Part shown: one piece after another, positions 40,759-49,642 of the stretch
Layout of the letters: each line of letters opens with the position of its first letter
Numbering within the stretch: position 1 is the first letter of the stretch
Made by a program: the position numbers and the translations under genes
Assembly: GCA_963781595.1 (NCBI GenBank)
Contig: CAWAGG010000006.1
Coordinates: 558,001-622,000 of the forward strand
DNA length: 64,000 bases
Reading direction: 5' to 3'
Source of the DNA: JBEDUK01 sp963781595
Lineage (GTDB): Bacteria; Actinomycetota; UBA4738
The notes under the pieces: model-generated
Databases searched by the model: none
The model's input: only the letters and a program-made list of their open reading frames with translations
Told to the model about the DNA's origin: nothing

Positions 40759-43700
40759 TCAGATCGACGCGAGGAGCGCCGACGCTCGTCGGCTCGCGAC
40801 GACGTTCCCCTTCACGTCGAACCGTTCGATCGCCCGCTTCAAGGCGTGCGAAGCGTCCTCGTCGCGACCGCTGAGCGCGAGCACGCGGCCGAGGTCCATC
40901 AGCGCCCGGCCCTGGGCGTCCGGTTGGTCGGTCCCGACGACCCGCTCGACCGCAGCCAGTCCGAGCGCGACGGCCTCGTCGCTCTGGCCGCGCGCGGCGA
41001 GCACCTTCGCCAAGGCGCTCCGCCACAGCATCTGGGTCTCGACGTCGTCCGGCGTCGCGATCGCCTCCGCGATGCGCGCGTAGCGTTCCGCCTCGTCGAG
41101 GTCGCCGCGTTCGAACTCCACGTGCGCGAGCCACGCGGCGGTCGTCGACAGGTACGCGCGCTCGCCCAGCCCCTCGAGCGCCTGGTGGTCCCGCCGCAGT
41201 TCGCGTTCGGCGGCGTCGAGGTCCCCGGAGAGGAGCTCGATGGGGCCGGTGTCGATCGAGGCGAGCGCCGCGTGCAGCGGCACGCCGAGGTCCAGGCTGA
41301 TCGCGCGGCTGAGCCCGTACAGCTCGCGCGCGCGCTCGGCCTCGCCGGCCATCGCGTAGAGGCGCGCGAGTGAGAGCAGGATCATCGACTCCGCGCGGTG
41401 GTCGCCCTTCGCCTCGGCCAGCAGCGCCTCGCATCGCGAGATGGCCTCCGGAACGGGCGTCGGACCGTACAGCGCGCTCTGCGCGTACGCCGAGAGGTTC
41501 CGCGCCTCCTCCCGCCGGTCCCCGGCGAGCCGCGCGTACTCGAGCGCACGCGCGACGTCGGCCTCCGCCTGAGCGAACCGCGACGATGTCGCGTGCACGT
41601 ACCCGAGCAGCGCCCAAGCGCGCGCGAGGCTCCGGTTGTCCGCGGCGCGCTCGAAGACCGGGAGGATGCGGTGGAGCTCGGCGACCACCTGATCGGTGAA
41701 CCCCTCGCCGCCGGTGAGGAACCGCAGGTAGAGCCGGACCTCCGTCGCCCGCGCCTCGAGCAGCTCGTCCTGGTGCTCGGCGGCCCATGCGAGCGCCTCG
41801 CTCGCCGCGGCGTCGGCGTCGAGGAAGTCCCCGCACTCCGTGTGTGCCTGCGCGAGCGCGGGCAGGAGCTCGGACCGGGCCCGTCCGCCCTTCGCCAGGA
41901 CGTCCGCTGCTCGGGTGAGCAGGCCGACGGCCGCGTGCGCGTCCCCTCGGGCGAGGGCCCGGCGCCCGGCGGAGGCGAGCCGTTCGGAGGCGCGAGCGCC
42001 GAGGTTCCGCACGTGGTCGTCGACGGGACCCAGTTCGCGGAGCAGCCGATGCGCCTGTTCGAAGTGGAACCCGAGGATCTCCTCGAGCTCGGCCGCGCGC
42101 TCCCCGCTCGTGCGCTCGAGGTAGTCGCCGAACGCCTCGTGCAGCTCCGCGCGCGTCTTCTTCAACAGCGCCGTGTACGCCGCGTCGCGGATCAACAGGT
42201 GGTGGAAGCGGAACACGTCCTCCCCCATGTAGCTCGGCGCGCTGCTCGGCCGGACCATCTGCTTGCGGCCGAGCGACGTCAGCACCGTCGCGACCCGGTC
42301 ATCGATGGAGGCGGGACTGAGCGCCTCGATCGAGCTCCGGTTGAAGACGAGGCCGATCACCGATCCGCGGTCGACCACGGCGCGCTCCAGGTCCGTCAGG
42401 CGCTCGAGGCGGGCGGCGAGCAGCGCGGAGATCGTCGGCGGCATCGGCAGGTCGGTCACGTCGCCGGCCGGCACCCATCGGCCATCGGCCTCCTGGCGGA
42501 TCGCACCGTCGTCCACGAGCATCGACAGGAGCTGTTCGACGAACAGCGGGTTGCCCTCGGCGGACCGGACGATCCGGTTGCGGAGGGGGCCGGGGAGCCC
42601 GTCGGCACCCAGGAGGTTCTCCACGACCCGCGTGCTCTCGGTCTCCGAGAGCGGTTCGAGCAGGATCGTCCCCCCGTCCGACAGGTCGCTCCACTCGGGA
42701 CGCTCGTCCAGCAGATCGGGCCGCGCCATCCCGACGATCAGGATCGGCGCGTCGGCCGCCGACGTCGTGACGTGTTCGATCAGGTCCAGGAGCGTGGGTT
42801 CGGCCCAATGCAGGTCGTCGAACACCAGGACCAGCGGCGCCTGCCCGCTCATCGCCTCGAACAGCTTCCGCACGCCCCAGAACGTCTCCTCGATCCGGAA
42901 GTCGCCGGGGTACAGGCCGACGATCGACGCCGCGCGCTCGGCGATCGCGGGCGCGTCGAACGCCGAGACCGTGTCGCCGGCCTCGATCACGTCCACGATC
43001 CGTTGGAGCGCGGCGTCGGGCCCGTCCGCGTCGGTGACGCCCGCAGCCGCTCGGATCATCTCGGCGACGGGCCAGAACGTGATCCCCTCCCCGTACGGGA
43101 TGCATCGGCCCTGCAGGATCCGCGCGCCGGCGCCGGCGGCGGCCGCGAACTCCAGCACGAGCCGGGACTTGCCGACCCCGGCCTGGCCGAGGATCGTGAA
43201 GAGGCGGCACCGTCGGGCGTCGACGGCGGCGTGGAACGCGCCCTCGAGCGCCTCGAGCTCCGCGGCGCGTCCGACCATCGGGGCGTCGTGGCGCCGGACG
43301 CGGCCCTCGCCGCCGACGACGGAGACGAGCGCGTAGGCTGCGACCGGGTCGGCCTTGCCCTTCAGGTCCAACAGCACCGGCGCCTCGACCTCGACGGCGT
43401 CGCGCACCAGGACGTAGGTCGACTCGCCGATCAGGATCGACATCGCAGAGGCGGCCTGCTCGAGCCGCGCCGCGACGTTCACAGCGTCGCCCGTGACCAG
43501 TCGCTGTCCCGCGGTGACGTCGCCCGCGACCACCTCGCCGGTGTTCACTCCGGTCCGGTTCGCGAGCGTGATGCCCCAGGACGCCTGCAGCTCGCCGTTC
43601 AGCTCGACGAGCGCCCGCTGCATGTCGGCCGCCGCGCGCACCGCGCGCAGCGCGTCGTCCTCACGGACGCGGGGGAGCCCGAACACCGCCATGACCGCGT

Positions 43701-43983
43701 CGCCGATGAACTTCTCGACCGTCCCGCCGTGGCGCTCGATCACGCGTTGCATCGACGCGAAGTACCGATCGAGGACGCCGCGGAGCGATTCGCTGTCGAG
43801 CTGTTCGCCCAGGCTGGTCGAGCCCTTGAGGTCGCAGAACACGATCGTGACGGTCTTGCGGACCTCGCGCGCCAGGGCCGGCGCGAGCTCGGCGCCGCAG
43901 TACCCGCACAACCGGAACCGGTCAGGGTTCGCCTCGCCGCACCGCGGGCAGAGGATGACGCCGTGGCCCATCGACCCGCTCAT
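40759..43983 (-). CDS. cyclase-ATPase-TPR regulator
   Basis: A 1074-residue multidomain protein. Residues 11-31 form a zinc ribbon (CPRCGEANPDRFRLCGYCG). Residues 45-215 are a class III cyclase domain with FCDLKGSTSLGE, EKFIGDAVMAVFG and GDAVNVAARLEQ, all catalytic residues present. Residues 236-560 are an AAA/STAND ATPase with Walker A LGQAGVGKSRL near 268 and Walker B LVLVFDDLHWAEP. The remaining 500 residues are TPR-like helices. This plan is common in actinobacteria and alphaproteobacteria as large signal integrators. ATG at 43983 or 43971; neither has a clear ribosome site. Confidence 0.9.
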   Translation of the reverse strand: MSGSMGHGVILCPRCGEANPDRFRLCGYCGAELAPALAREVRKTVTIVFCDLKGSTSLGEQLDSESLRGVLDRYFASMQRVIERHGGTVEKFIGDAVMAVFGLPRVREDDALRAVRAAADMQRALVELNGELQASWGITLANRTGVNTGEVVAGDVTAGQRLVTGDAVNVAARLEQAASAMSILIGESTYVLVRDAVEVEAPVLLDLKGKADPVAAYALVSVVGGEGRVRRHDAPMVGRAAELEALEGAFHAAVDARRCRLFTILGQAGVGKSRLVLEFAAAAGAGARILQGRCIPYGEGITFWPVAEMIRAAAGVTDADGPDAALQRIVDVIEAGDTVSAFDAPAIAERAASIVGLYPGDFRIEETFWGVRKLFEAMSGQAPLVLVFDDLHWAEPTLLDLIEHVTTSAADAPILIVGMARPDLLDERPEWSDLSDGGTILLEPLSETESTRVVENLLGADGLPGPLRNRIVRSAEGNPLFVEQLLSMLVDDGAIRQEADGRWVPAGDVTDLPMPPTISALLAARLERLTDLERAVVDRGSVIGLVFNRSSIEALSPASIDDRVATVLTSLGRKQMVRPSSAPSYMGEDVFRFHHLLIRDAAYTALLKKTRAELHEAFGDYLERTSGERAAELEEILGFHFEQAHRLLRELGPVDDHVRNLGARASERLASAGRRALARGDAHAAVGLLTRAADVLAKGGRARSELLPALAQAHTECGDFLDADAAASEALAWAAEHQDELLEARATEVRLYLRFLTGGEGFTDQVVAELHRILPVFERAADNRSLARAWALLGYVHATSSRFAQAEADVARALEYARLAGDRREEARNLSAYAQSALYGPTPVPEAISRCEALLAEAKGDHRAESMILLSLARLYAMAGEAERARELYGLSRAISLDLGVPLHAALASIDTGPIELLSGDLDAAERELRRDHQALEGLGERAYLSTTAAWLAHVEFERGDLDEAERYARIAEAIATPDDVETQMLWRSALAKVLAARGQSDEAVALGLAAVERVVGTDQPDAQGRALMDLGRVLALSGRDEDASHALKRAIERFDVKGNVVASRRASALLASI

Positions 43984-44023
43984 CGCGGGCCGGCTGGTCG
44001 CGGCCGGATCCGTTGCGTTCGGG

Positions 44024-44950
44024 CTAGCGCGGACGCCAGCTGGGATCGCCGACCCCCGACCACAGGACGCGGTAGCGGAAGTCGCCGTTCCTCAGGACCC
44101 GCCGCCTGCGCAGACAGGGGTCGGGCCAGACGTCGCCCTTGCATCTCGGCAGGCTAACGTAGTCGTTGCCGCCGAGGCTCTTCTGGATCGTGGTGTGCTT
44201 GATGTGGGTCCCCGGCGGGATCGAGCACGCGGCGTACGTGAACACGACCGCGATCCGGTTGTCCGCGTCGCCGGCCGGCTGGTCGGTGGTGGCGATCAGC
44301 GCGGTGAAGTCCGGGCACGTGTCGAGGGTCTGTTGCGTCGAGAGCGCGATCGAGACCGTCCCCGAGACGCCGGTCGGGACGACGACCGCCGCCGTCTCGA
44401 AGACACCCAGGCTCGGGTCCGTCCCCTGCTTGTTGGGGTCGGTCGAGACCTTCCCGCCGTCGTCGACGTCGCCGCTGATCCCGATGCAGGGTGTCTGCAC
44501 CGTCACCGTGGTCGACGCGCTGTTGTTCGACGGGTTCGGGTCTGGGTTGTCGGCCGAGACGTCCGCGGAGTCGGTGAGGACGTCGGAGACGCAGGGCATC
44601 GTCGCGACGATGTCGACGTCGACGCTCGAGGCGCTCGTCAGCGTCCCCAGGCTGCAGGTCACCAGGGCCGGCGGCAGCGAGAGCACGCAGGACGGGTCCG
44701 ATGAGCCGGGGACGAAGATCGAGTCGGGGGGCAGCGTGTCGTTGACGACCACGTCGATCGCGTCGTTCGGCCCGGAGTTCGTCACGGTCGCGACGAAGTC
44801 GACGTTGTCACCGCCGACCACCGTGTCGGGAACGGCCTTCAGGCTGATCCCCACATCCGTATCCCACGCGACCGAGCCGAACGAGGCGGCCGGGGCCATC
44901 AGGACCAGCGCGAGCACGGATACCAACGGAACCACGAAGCGTCGCGCCAT
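44024..44950 (-). CDS. secreted protein with DUF11/CARDB-like repeat
   Basis: A 308-residue exported protein. Signal: FVVPLVSVLALVLMAPAASFG. Residues 30-145 form a DUF11-type Ig-like domain (VTNSGPNDAIDVVVNDTLPP, NPSNNSASTTVTV). The C-terminal half is beta-rich with several Cys and ends WSGVGDPSWRPR. Such domains occur in surface proteins of high-G+C bacteria. AAGGGG precedes the ATG. The 5' side carries an 11-base hairpin with one mismatch (44980-45008). Confidence 0.75.
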   Translation of the reverse strand: MARRFVVPLVSVLALVLMAPAASFGSVAWDTDVGISLKAVPDTVVGGDNVDFVATVTNSGPNDAIDVVVNDTLPPDSIFVPGSSDPSCVLSLPPALVTCSLGTLTSASSVDVDIVATMPCVSDVLTDSADVSADNPDPNPSNNSASTTVTVQTPCIGISGDVDDGGKVSTDPNKQGTDPSLGVFETAAVVVPTGVSGTVSIALSTQQTLDTCPDFTALIATTDQPAGDADNRIAVVFTYAACSIPPGTHIKHTTIQKSLGGNDYVSLPRCKGDVWPDPCLRRRRVLRNGDFRYRVLWSGVGDPSWRPR

Positions 44951-44979
44951 GCGATATCCCCTTTCGGATGCACGACCGT

Positions 44980-45008
44980 CGCTCCGCCCCCGGGAACGGG
45001 GAGGAGCG
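44980..45008. promoter_or_regulatory. hairpin between DUF11 gene and ABC exporter
   Basis: Arms 44980-44990 and 44998-45008 pair over 11 positions with one mismatch and a 7-base loop. It lies upstream of the minus-strand DUF11 gene and before the plus-strand ABC operon; it may be a leader element. No T run follows on either side. Confidence 0.35.
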
Positions 45009-45123
45009 CGACCCGGTCGCGCGAGCCCGGCGAACCGGACAATCCTCCCCCAAGTCCCCCACGCAGCACAAGGCCTGGTTCGGGCCGCCGAGCGCTAGCA
45101 TCGCGGGTTCGGAGGTGGAGCAG

Positions 45124-46281
45124 GTGGCGAGCGAACCGACGCGAGGCGACGTCGCCCCGGCCGTCCACGTGGGCGTGGAGGTCGCCGGGCCGGCCGCGGT
45201 GCAGGTCGAGGACCTGGTGAAGCGCTACGCGAAGAGCCCGGTCAACGCGCTCGACGGGGTGTCCCTCAGCGTCGCGTCAGGGGAGGTGTTCGGCCTGCTC
45301 GGGCCGAACGGCGCCGGCAAGACGACGACCGTCGGCATCCTCACGACGCGGGTCCGGCCCACGTCCGGCACCGCGCGGGTGGGCGGCGTCGACGTGATGG
45401 CCGACCCGTCAGGGGCGCGGATGCGCCTGGCCGTCGTCTCGCAGCAGAACAACCTGGACCGATCGCTCACGATCCGGCAGAACCTGCTGTTCCACGCCGC
45501 GTACCACAGCGTTCCCTCCGTCGAGCGGCGCCGTCGGGCCGACGAGCTGATCGAGCAGTTCGGGCTGAAGGACCGGGCGAACGACAAGATCGACTGGCTC
45601 TCGGGCGGGCAGGCGCAGCGGATCATGATCGCGCGCTCGCTGATGCACGACCCGGAGGTCTTGTTCCTGGACGAACCGACGACCGGCCTGGATCCGGCCG
45701 CGCGGCTGTTCGTCTGGGACCGGATCCGCGACCTGCAGGCACGCGGCATCACGGTGTTCCTCACGACGCATGACATGGACGAGGCCGCCTCGCTGGCCGA
45801 CCGCGTCGGGATCGTGGACCACGGCAAGCTGCTCGCGCTGGACACGCCGTCGGCCCTGACGAAGTCCCTTCCCGGACGAACGACCCTGGACATCTCGATG
45901 AGCCTGGACGGCGCGCCGCCGGCACCCGTGCTCCAGGCGCTCGGCGAGCTTGCCGGCGTCGAACGCGTCGAACAGGTGGACGAAGCCGGTCCGGGCGGGC
46001 CGTGGGGCGGGGGGATGCCGGGGTTCGCGTTCGCGGCTCCGCCGCCGAAGCCCCCGAAGGCCGGCGCGCACGCGGCCGACGCGCCGGGAGCCGCCAGTCT
46101 GCCGACGCCGTCACCGAAGACGCTCCGCGTGCGGCTCTACGTCACGAACGACGCGCCGTTGATGGTCCCCCCGGTGGCGGCGCTGCTCGCCTCGCGCGGC
46201 GTGACCCTGACGGACGTGCGCATCGGCGAGCCCAGCCTCGAGGACGTCTTCATCCATCTGACGGGGAGGGCGTTGCGATGA
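45124..46281 (+). CDS. ABC exporter ATPase
   Basis: A 385-residue ATPase. After 20 variable residues come VQVEDLVKRYAKSPVNALDG, Walker A LLGPNGAGKTTTVGIL, signature WLSGGQAQRIMIARS, Walker B VLFLDEPTTGLD and switch LTTHDMDEA. The C-terminal region is interrupted by a Gly/Pro/Ala-rich linker (GPWGGGMPGFAFAAPPPKPP) before the DrrA-like end SLEDVFIHLTGRAL. GTG with GGAGG eight bases before it; a TAGCAT hexamer at 45096-45101 would give a 16-base leader. Coupled to the permease by ATGA. Confidence 0.9.
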   Translation: MASEPTRGDVAPAVHVGVEVAGPAAVQVEDLVKRYAKSPVNALDGVSLSVASGEVFGLLGPNGAGKTTTVGILTTRVRPTSGTARVGGVDVMADPSGARMRLAVVSQQNNLDRSLTIRQNLLFHAAYHSVPSVERRRRADELIEQFGLKDRANDKIDWLSGGQAQRIMIARSLMHDPEVLFLDEPTTGLDPAARLFVWDRIRDLQARGITVFLTTHDMDEAASLADRVGIVDHGKLLALDTPSALTKSLPGRTTLDISMSLDGAPPAPVLQALGELAGVERVEQVDEAGPGGPWGGGMPGFAFAAPPPKPPKAGAHAADAPGAASLPTPSPKTLRVRLYVTNDAPLMVPPVAALLASRGVTLTDVRIGEPSLEDVFIHLTGRALR

Positions 46282-47105
46282 GCACGACCAGCGTCGTTCG
46301 GGGCGGGTCCTCGGTCGCGCGGCCCAGCCGGACCCGCGAGGCGGGGCGCGCGTTCGTCGCGGTGCTCTGGCGGGACATCTTCGTCACCGGCCGCGAGCTG
46401 CCGATCTTCCTCGCCCAGGTCGTGCTGCAGCCGCTGTTCCTGCTGCTGATCTTCGGCAAGATCCTCACCGAGCTTGGGTACACGCAGAACGGCTACGCGC
46501 AGCTGCTGTTCCCCGGCGTGGTCGCGCTGACGATCGTGCTCACCGCGCTGCAGAGCACAGCGCTCCCGCTCGTGATCGACTTCAGCTTCACGAAGGAGAT
46601 CGAGGACCGGTTGCTGGCGCCGATGCCCGTGTTCCTGGTGGCGATCGAGAAGGTGATCTTCGCCGCGATGCGCGCGCTGATCGCCGGCACGGTGATGTTC
46701 CCGATCGGCTACTGGATCCTGGGGACGCTCCCCGTCCACGCGAGCGGCATCCCACTGATGATCACCGTCATGGTGCTGGGGTCGCTGGTGGGCGCCGCGA
46801 TGGGTCTCACGATGGGCACGCTGGTTCCGCCGAACCGGATCCAGGTGTGGTTCGCGCTGATCCTGACGCCGCTGCTGTTCACCGGCGCGAGCCAGTACCC
46901 GTGGCCGTCGCTGGACGGCTTGTTCTGGTTCCAGGTGATCACGCTGTTCAACCCGCTCACGTACGTGAGCGAGGGGCTGCGCGCGGCGATGGTGCCGAAG
47001 GTGCCGCACATCCCGCCGTGGATCTGCATCCTGGCGCTGCTGGTGTCGCTCGCGATCTTCATGGCGATCGGCATCAAGGGGTTCCTGCGCCGCGCCCTGT
47101 CGTGA
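46278..47105 (+). CDS. ABC-2 exporter permease
   Basis: A 275-residue permease with six TM segments: LPIFLAQVVLQPLFLLLIFG, then LLFPGVVALTIVLTALQSTA, the cytoplasmic loop FTKEIEDRLLAPMPVFLVAIEKV, and NPLTYVSEGLRAAM before the last helices. It matches the ABC2_membrane family used in drug, polysaccharide and lipid export. ATG overlaps the ATPase stop. Substrate unknown. Confidence 0.9.
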   Translation: MSTTSVVRGGSSVARPSRTREAGRAFVAVLWRDIFVTGRELPIFLAQVVLQPLFLLLIFGKILTELGYTQNGYAQLLFPGVVALTIVLTALQSTALPLVIDFSFTKEIEDRLLAPMPVFLVAIEKVIFAAMRALIAGTVMFPIGYWILGTLPVHASGIPLMITVMVLGSLVGAAMGLTMGTLVPPNRIQVWFALILTPLLFTGASQYPWPSLDGLFWFQVITLFNPLTYVSEGLRAAMVPKVPHIPPWICILALLVSLAIFMAIGIKGFLRRALS

Positions 47106-47121
47106 CCGAGGGATCGCTCGG

Positions 47122-47127
47122 TAGGGT
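47122..47127 (+). promoter_or_regulatory. -10 element for a leaderless mRNA
   Basis: TAGGGT ends six bases before the ATG at 47134, so transcription is predicted to begin at the start codon. The gene can thus be transcribed separately from the ABC operon that ends at 47105. Confidence 0.5.
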
Positions 47128-47133
47128 TGCGTC

Positions 47134-48039
47134 ATGACGATCTACGGCGTGCACGCTGGAACCGAGGACGCATCGATCGACGACGTCCTCGCCTACTGGC
47201 GCACCGTCGAGTCGCTGGGGTTCGGATGGATCTCCGTGTGGGATCACTTCTATCCGATCCTCGGCGCGGGCGGCTCGGGGTCGTTCGAATCGGTCGCCAG
47301 CCAGACCGCGCTCGCGATGGCGACCTCGCGGGTTCGGATCGGGGTGCTCGTGTATTCGATCGGCTACCGCCACCCGGCCGTGCTCGCGAACGCGGTCTCC
47401 ACGATCGACCACCTGTCCGGCGGCCGCGCTGAGGTGGCGATCGGCGCCGGCTGGGCGGAGGCGGAGTACGTCGCCTACGGCATCCCATTCCCCGGCGTCG
47501 GCGAGCGGATCGACCAGCTGAGCGAGGGCGTGGAGTGCCTCGCCGGGCTCCTGCACGAGGAGCGGTTCAGCTTCGACGGGACGCACTTCCAGCTGAAGGA
47601 CGCGGCGCTGGGCGTGCGCCCGGCGCAGGCTCGGGTCCCGGTGTGGGTGGGCGGCGTCGGCGAGAAGCGGATCATCCCGCTGGCCGCGCGGGTCGCCGAT
47701 GGCTGGGATTCCCCGCTCGGGCCGTCGGTGGAGGAGTTCGCCCGGAAGGTCGGCGTCCTCGAGCGGGAGTGCGAACGGATCGGGCGCGATCCGACGTCGG
47801 TCCGCTCGGCGCACGTCGCCGTCGTGCGCGACGAGGAGGAGCTCCACAGCCGGTTCGCGGACTACGCGTACACGGATGCTGCGGGCGCGGTCGTGTTCGG
47901 CTCGGACGACCGGGTCCTCGAGGGCATCAAGGCGTACGAAGCGGCGGGCGCCGACCAGATCCTGATCGCCGGCGCCGTCCGCGAGGGCGCCGAGCAGCTC
48001 GAACGCGTCGCCGGCCTCCTGGGACTCTCGGGCTCCTGA
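47134..48039 (+). CDS. LLM class F420-dependent oxidoreductase (putative)
   Basis: A 301-residue protein of the luciferase-like monooxygenase superfamily. Landmarks: FGWISVWDHFYPI, RVRIGVLVYSIGYRHPAVLANAVSTIDHLSGGRAEVAIGAGWAEAEY read as two parts, and VPVWVGGVGEKRIIPLAARVADGWDS. The last two are the flavin/F420-binding signatures. In actinobacteria such proteins use reduced F420 to transfer hydride to diverse substrates. Predicted leaderless. Confidence 0.87.
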   Translation: MTIYGVHAGTEDASIDDVLAYWRTVESLGFGWISVWDHFYPILGAGGSGSFESVASQTALAMATSRVRIGVLVYSIGYRHPAVLANAVSTIDHLSGGRAEVAIGAGWAEAEYVAYGIPFPGVGERIDQLSEGVECLAGLLHEERFSFDGTHFQLKDAALGVRPAQARVPVWVGGVGEKRIIPLAARVADGWDSPLGPSVEEFARKVGVLERECERIGRDPTSVRSAHVAVVRDEEELHSRFADYAYTDAAGAVVFGSDDRVLEGIKAYEAAGADQILIAGAVREGAEQLERVAGLLGLSGS

Positions 48040-48057
48040 GCCGCGCCGCGCGCGCGA

Positions 48058-48495
48058 TCAGGCGAGCTGCGCGTCGAGTTCGATCTCGACGTTGCCCGCG
48101 ATCGCGCGCGAGATCGGGCACGCGACCTTCGCCGCGGCCGCCAGCTCCTGGAACGCCGCGTCGTCGAGCCCGGGGATCGCCGCGCGCGCGACGAGCCGCA
48201 TCGTCGTGACGGTGAACGCGCCGTCGCGCTGTTCGAACGTCGCCGTCGCCGTGATCCGGACGCTGTCCGGCTGGTGGCCGGCCTTGACGAGCGTGTTCGT
48301 GAACGCCATCGCGAAGCACGCCGCGTGCGCGCCCGCCAGCAGCTCCTCCGGGCTGGTCTGCCCGTCGGAGGTCTCGGTCCGTGCGTGCCAGGTGATCGGT
48401 GCGGCGTCGACGATCCCGCTGCTCACCAGCGAGACGGTCCCCGATCCCTCGGTCAGCGTGCCGTTCCAGGTCGCGGTCGCGGTGCGGTCTGCCAT
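48058..48495 (-). CDS. OsmC family peroxidase-like protein
   Basis: A 145-residue OsmC/Ohr-fold protein: TATATWNGTLTEGSGTVSL at the start, the first redox Cys in LAGAHAACFAMAFTNTL and the second in AAAKVACPISRAIAGNVEIELDA. These are the peroxidatic and resolving positions of OsmC. It would reduce organic hydroperoxides, using a dithiol donor. AAGGAGG precedes the ATG by eight bases. Divergent from the AraC gene. Confidence 0.9.
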   Translation of the reverse strand: MADRTATATWNGTLTEGSGTVSLVSSGIVDAAPITWHARTETSDGQTSPEELLAGAHAACFAMAFTNTLVKAGHQPDSVRITATATFEQRDGAFTVTTMRLVARAAIPGLDDAAFQELAAAAKVACPISRAIAGNVEIELDAQLA

Positions 48496-48560
48496 CGTCG
48501 TGGCCTCCTTCGTCGAAGGGCCCAGCGTACCCGTCGCGCGCGATGCGATACTCGGGGCCC

Positions 48561-48995
48561 ATGGCTCCCGTGCCCCCAGCCCGGCACCTGATGCGCGCGA
48601 AGGACCTGATCGACGCGCGGTACTTCGAGCCGCTCGATGTTCCCGCGCTCGCCCGCGCCGCGCGCCTGTCGCCCGCGCACTTCAGCCGGGAGTTCCGTCG
48701 CGAGTTCGGCGACACGCCCCACCAGTACCTGCTGACGCGCCGGATGGAGCGCGCCGCGGCGATGCTCCGGACCACCGATCGCTCGGTGGCGGACATCTGC
48801 TTCGCCGTTGGCCTGAGCAGCGTCGGGTCGTTCACGACGACGTTCGGCAGAACGTACGGGTGTTCGCCCACGGCGTACCGCGCGCTGTATCCGCCGGCCG
48901 CCGTCCGCGCGCGGATCCCGACGTGCGTGATGCTCGCGTACGGGCGCCCACGATCCAGCACGTTTGGAGAAGACACCCGCCTGCGCGCTGGCTAG
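48561..48995 (+). CDS. AraC-type DNA-binding protein (domain only)
   Basis: A 144-residue regulator made of little more than the AraC HTH domain: MRAKDLIDARYFEPLDVPALARAARLSPA, HFSREFRREFGDTPHQYLLTRRME and VADICFAVGLSSVGSFTTTF, followed by a 35-residue tail. There is no separate ligand domain. It is followed by a VOC gene 65 bases downstream; AraC plus VOC pairs are common in actinobacteria, so it probably activates that gene. A GATACT hexamer ends eight bases before ATG. Confidence 0.85.
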   Translation: MAPVPPARHLMRAKDLIDARYFEPLDVPALARAARLSPAHFSREFRREFGDTPHQYLLTRRMERAAAMLRTTDRSVADICFAVGLSSVGSFTTTFGRTYGCSPTAYRALYPPAAVRARIPTCVMLAYGRPRSSTFGEDTRLRAG

Positions 48996-49060
48996 CGTCT
49001 CCCTCGACCGGTCCGAACGTAGGCGAACCGCAGGGGCGAGACGAGGAGGAGGGACGCACG

Positions 49061-49498
49061 ATGCTCAAGCAGCTCACGCACGTGAACGTGTGGGTGCACG
49101 ACCAGGACGAGGCCCTGGAGTTCTACACGAAGAAGCTCGGGATGGAGGTCCGCCAGGACGTCACGATGCCCGAGATGGGGAACTTCCGGTGGCTCACGGT
49201 CGGCGTTCCCGGGCAGGACGAGGTCGCCCTCGCGCTGATGGCCGTCCCCGGCGCGCCGGTGTTCGACGAGGAAACGCGGGCGCAGATCCTCTCGCTGACC
49301 GCGAAGGGCGCAGCGGGTGGCCTGTTCTTCGCCACGGAGAACTGCCAGGGCACGTACGAGGAACTGATGGACCGCGGGGTCGAGTTCCAGGAGGTGCCGA
49401 CGCAGCAGCCGTACGGCATCGACGCGGCGCTCCGCGATCCGTCGGGGAACCACATCCGCGTGATGCAGACGCCGACCGAGGCGGCCGCGCAGGCCTAG
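49061..49498 (+). CDS. VOC family protein
   Basis: A 145-residue VOC protein: LTHVNVWVHDQDEALEFYTKKLGMEVRQD at the start, GLFFATENCQGTYEELMDRGVEF in the middle and the end ALRDPSGNHIRVMQTP. The second half follows the usual beta-alpha-beta-beta-beta order. GGAGGAGGG precedes the ATG. Likely controlled by the AraC-type protein upstream. Substrate not known. Confidence 0.85.
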   Translation: MLKQLTHVNVWVHDQDEALEFYTKKLGMEVRQDVTMPEMGNFRWLTVGVPGQDEVALALMAVPGAPVFDEETRAQILSLTAKGAAGGLFFATENCQGTYEELMDRGVEFQEVPTQQPYGIDAALRDPSGNHIRVMQTPTEAAAQA

Positions 49499-49523
49499 CG
49501 CGACCGGCATCGCCGGCAGGAAC

Positions 49524-49556
49524 GGTCGATCCCGCGCCTCGCGCGCGGGATCGACC
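49524..49556. terminator. perfect 14-base hairpin between convergent genes
   Basis: Arms 49524-49537 and 49543-49556 are exactly complementary around a five-base loop (CTCGC). It lies 26 bases after the VOC stop and 87 bases from the end of the convergent DUF2252 gene. There is no T run, as is common for terminators in high-G+C actinobacteria, and it could act in both directions. Confidence 0.65.
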
Positions 49557-49642
49557 CATCCTGTTGGTCAACACGCTTTGCCGTTACGAGCCTCCCGGCC
49601 GCTTCCCGACCGAGCGTGCCGAAGGACCGGTCGGTCGGTGGG

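Noticed and set aside
41398..44157. 919-codon plus-strand frame opposite the cyclase-ATPase-TPR gene
   Set aside because: Low-complexity composition with no domain; the opposite strand encodes a complete multidomain protein.
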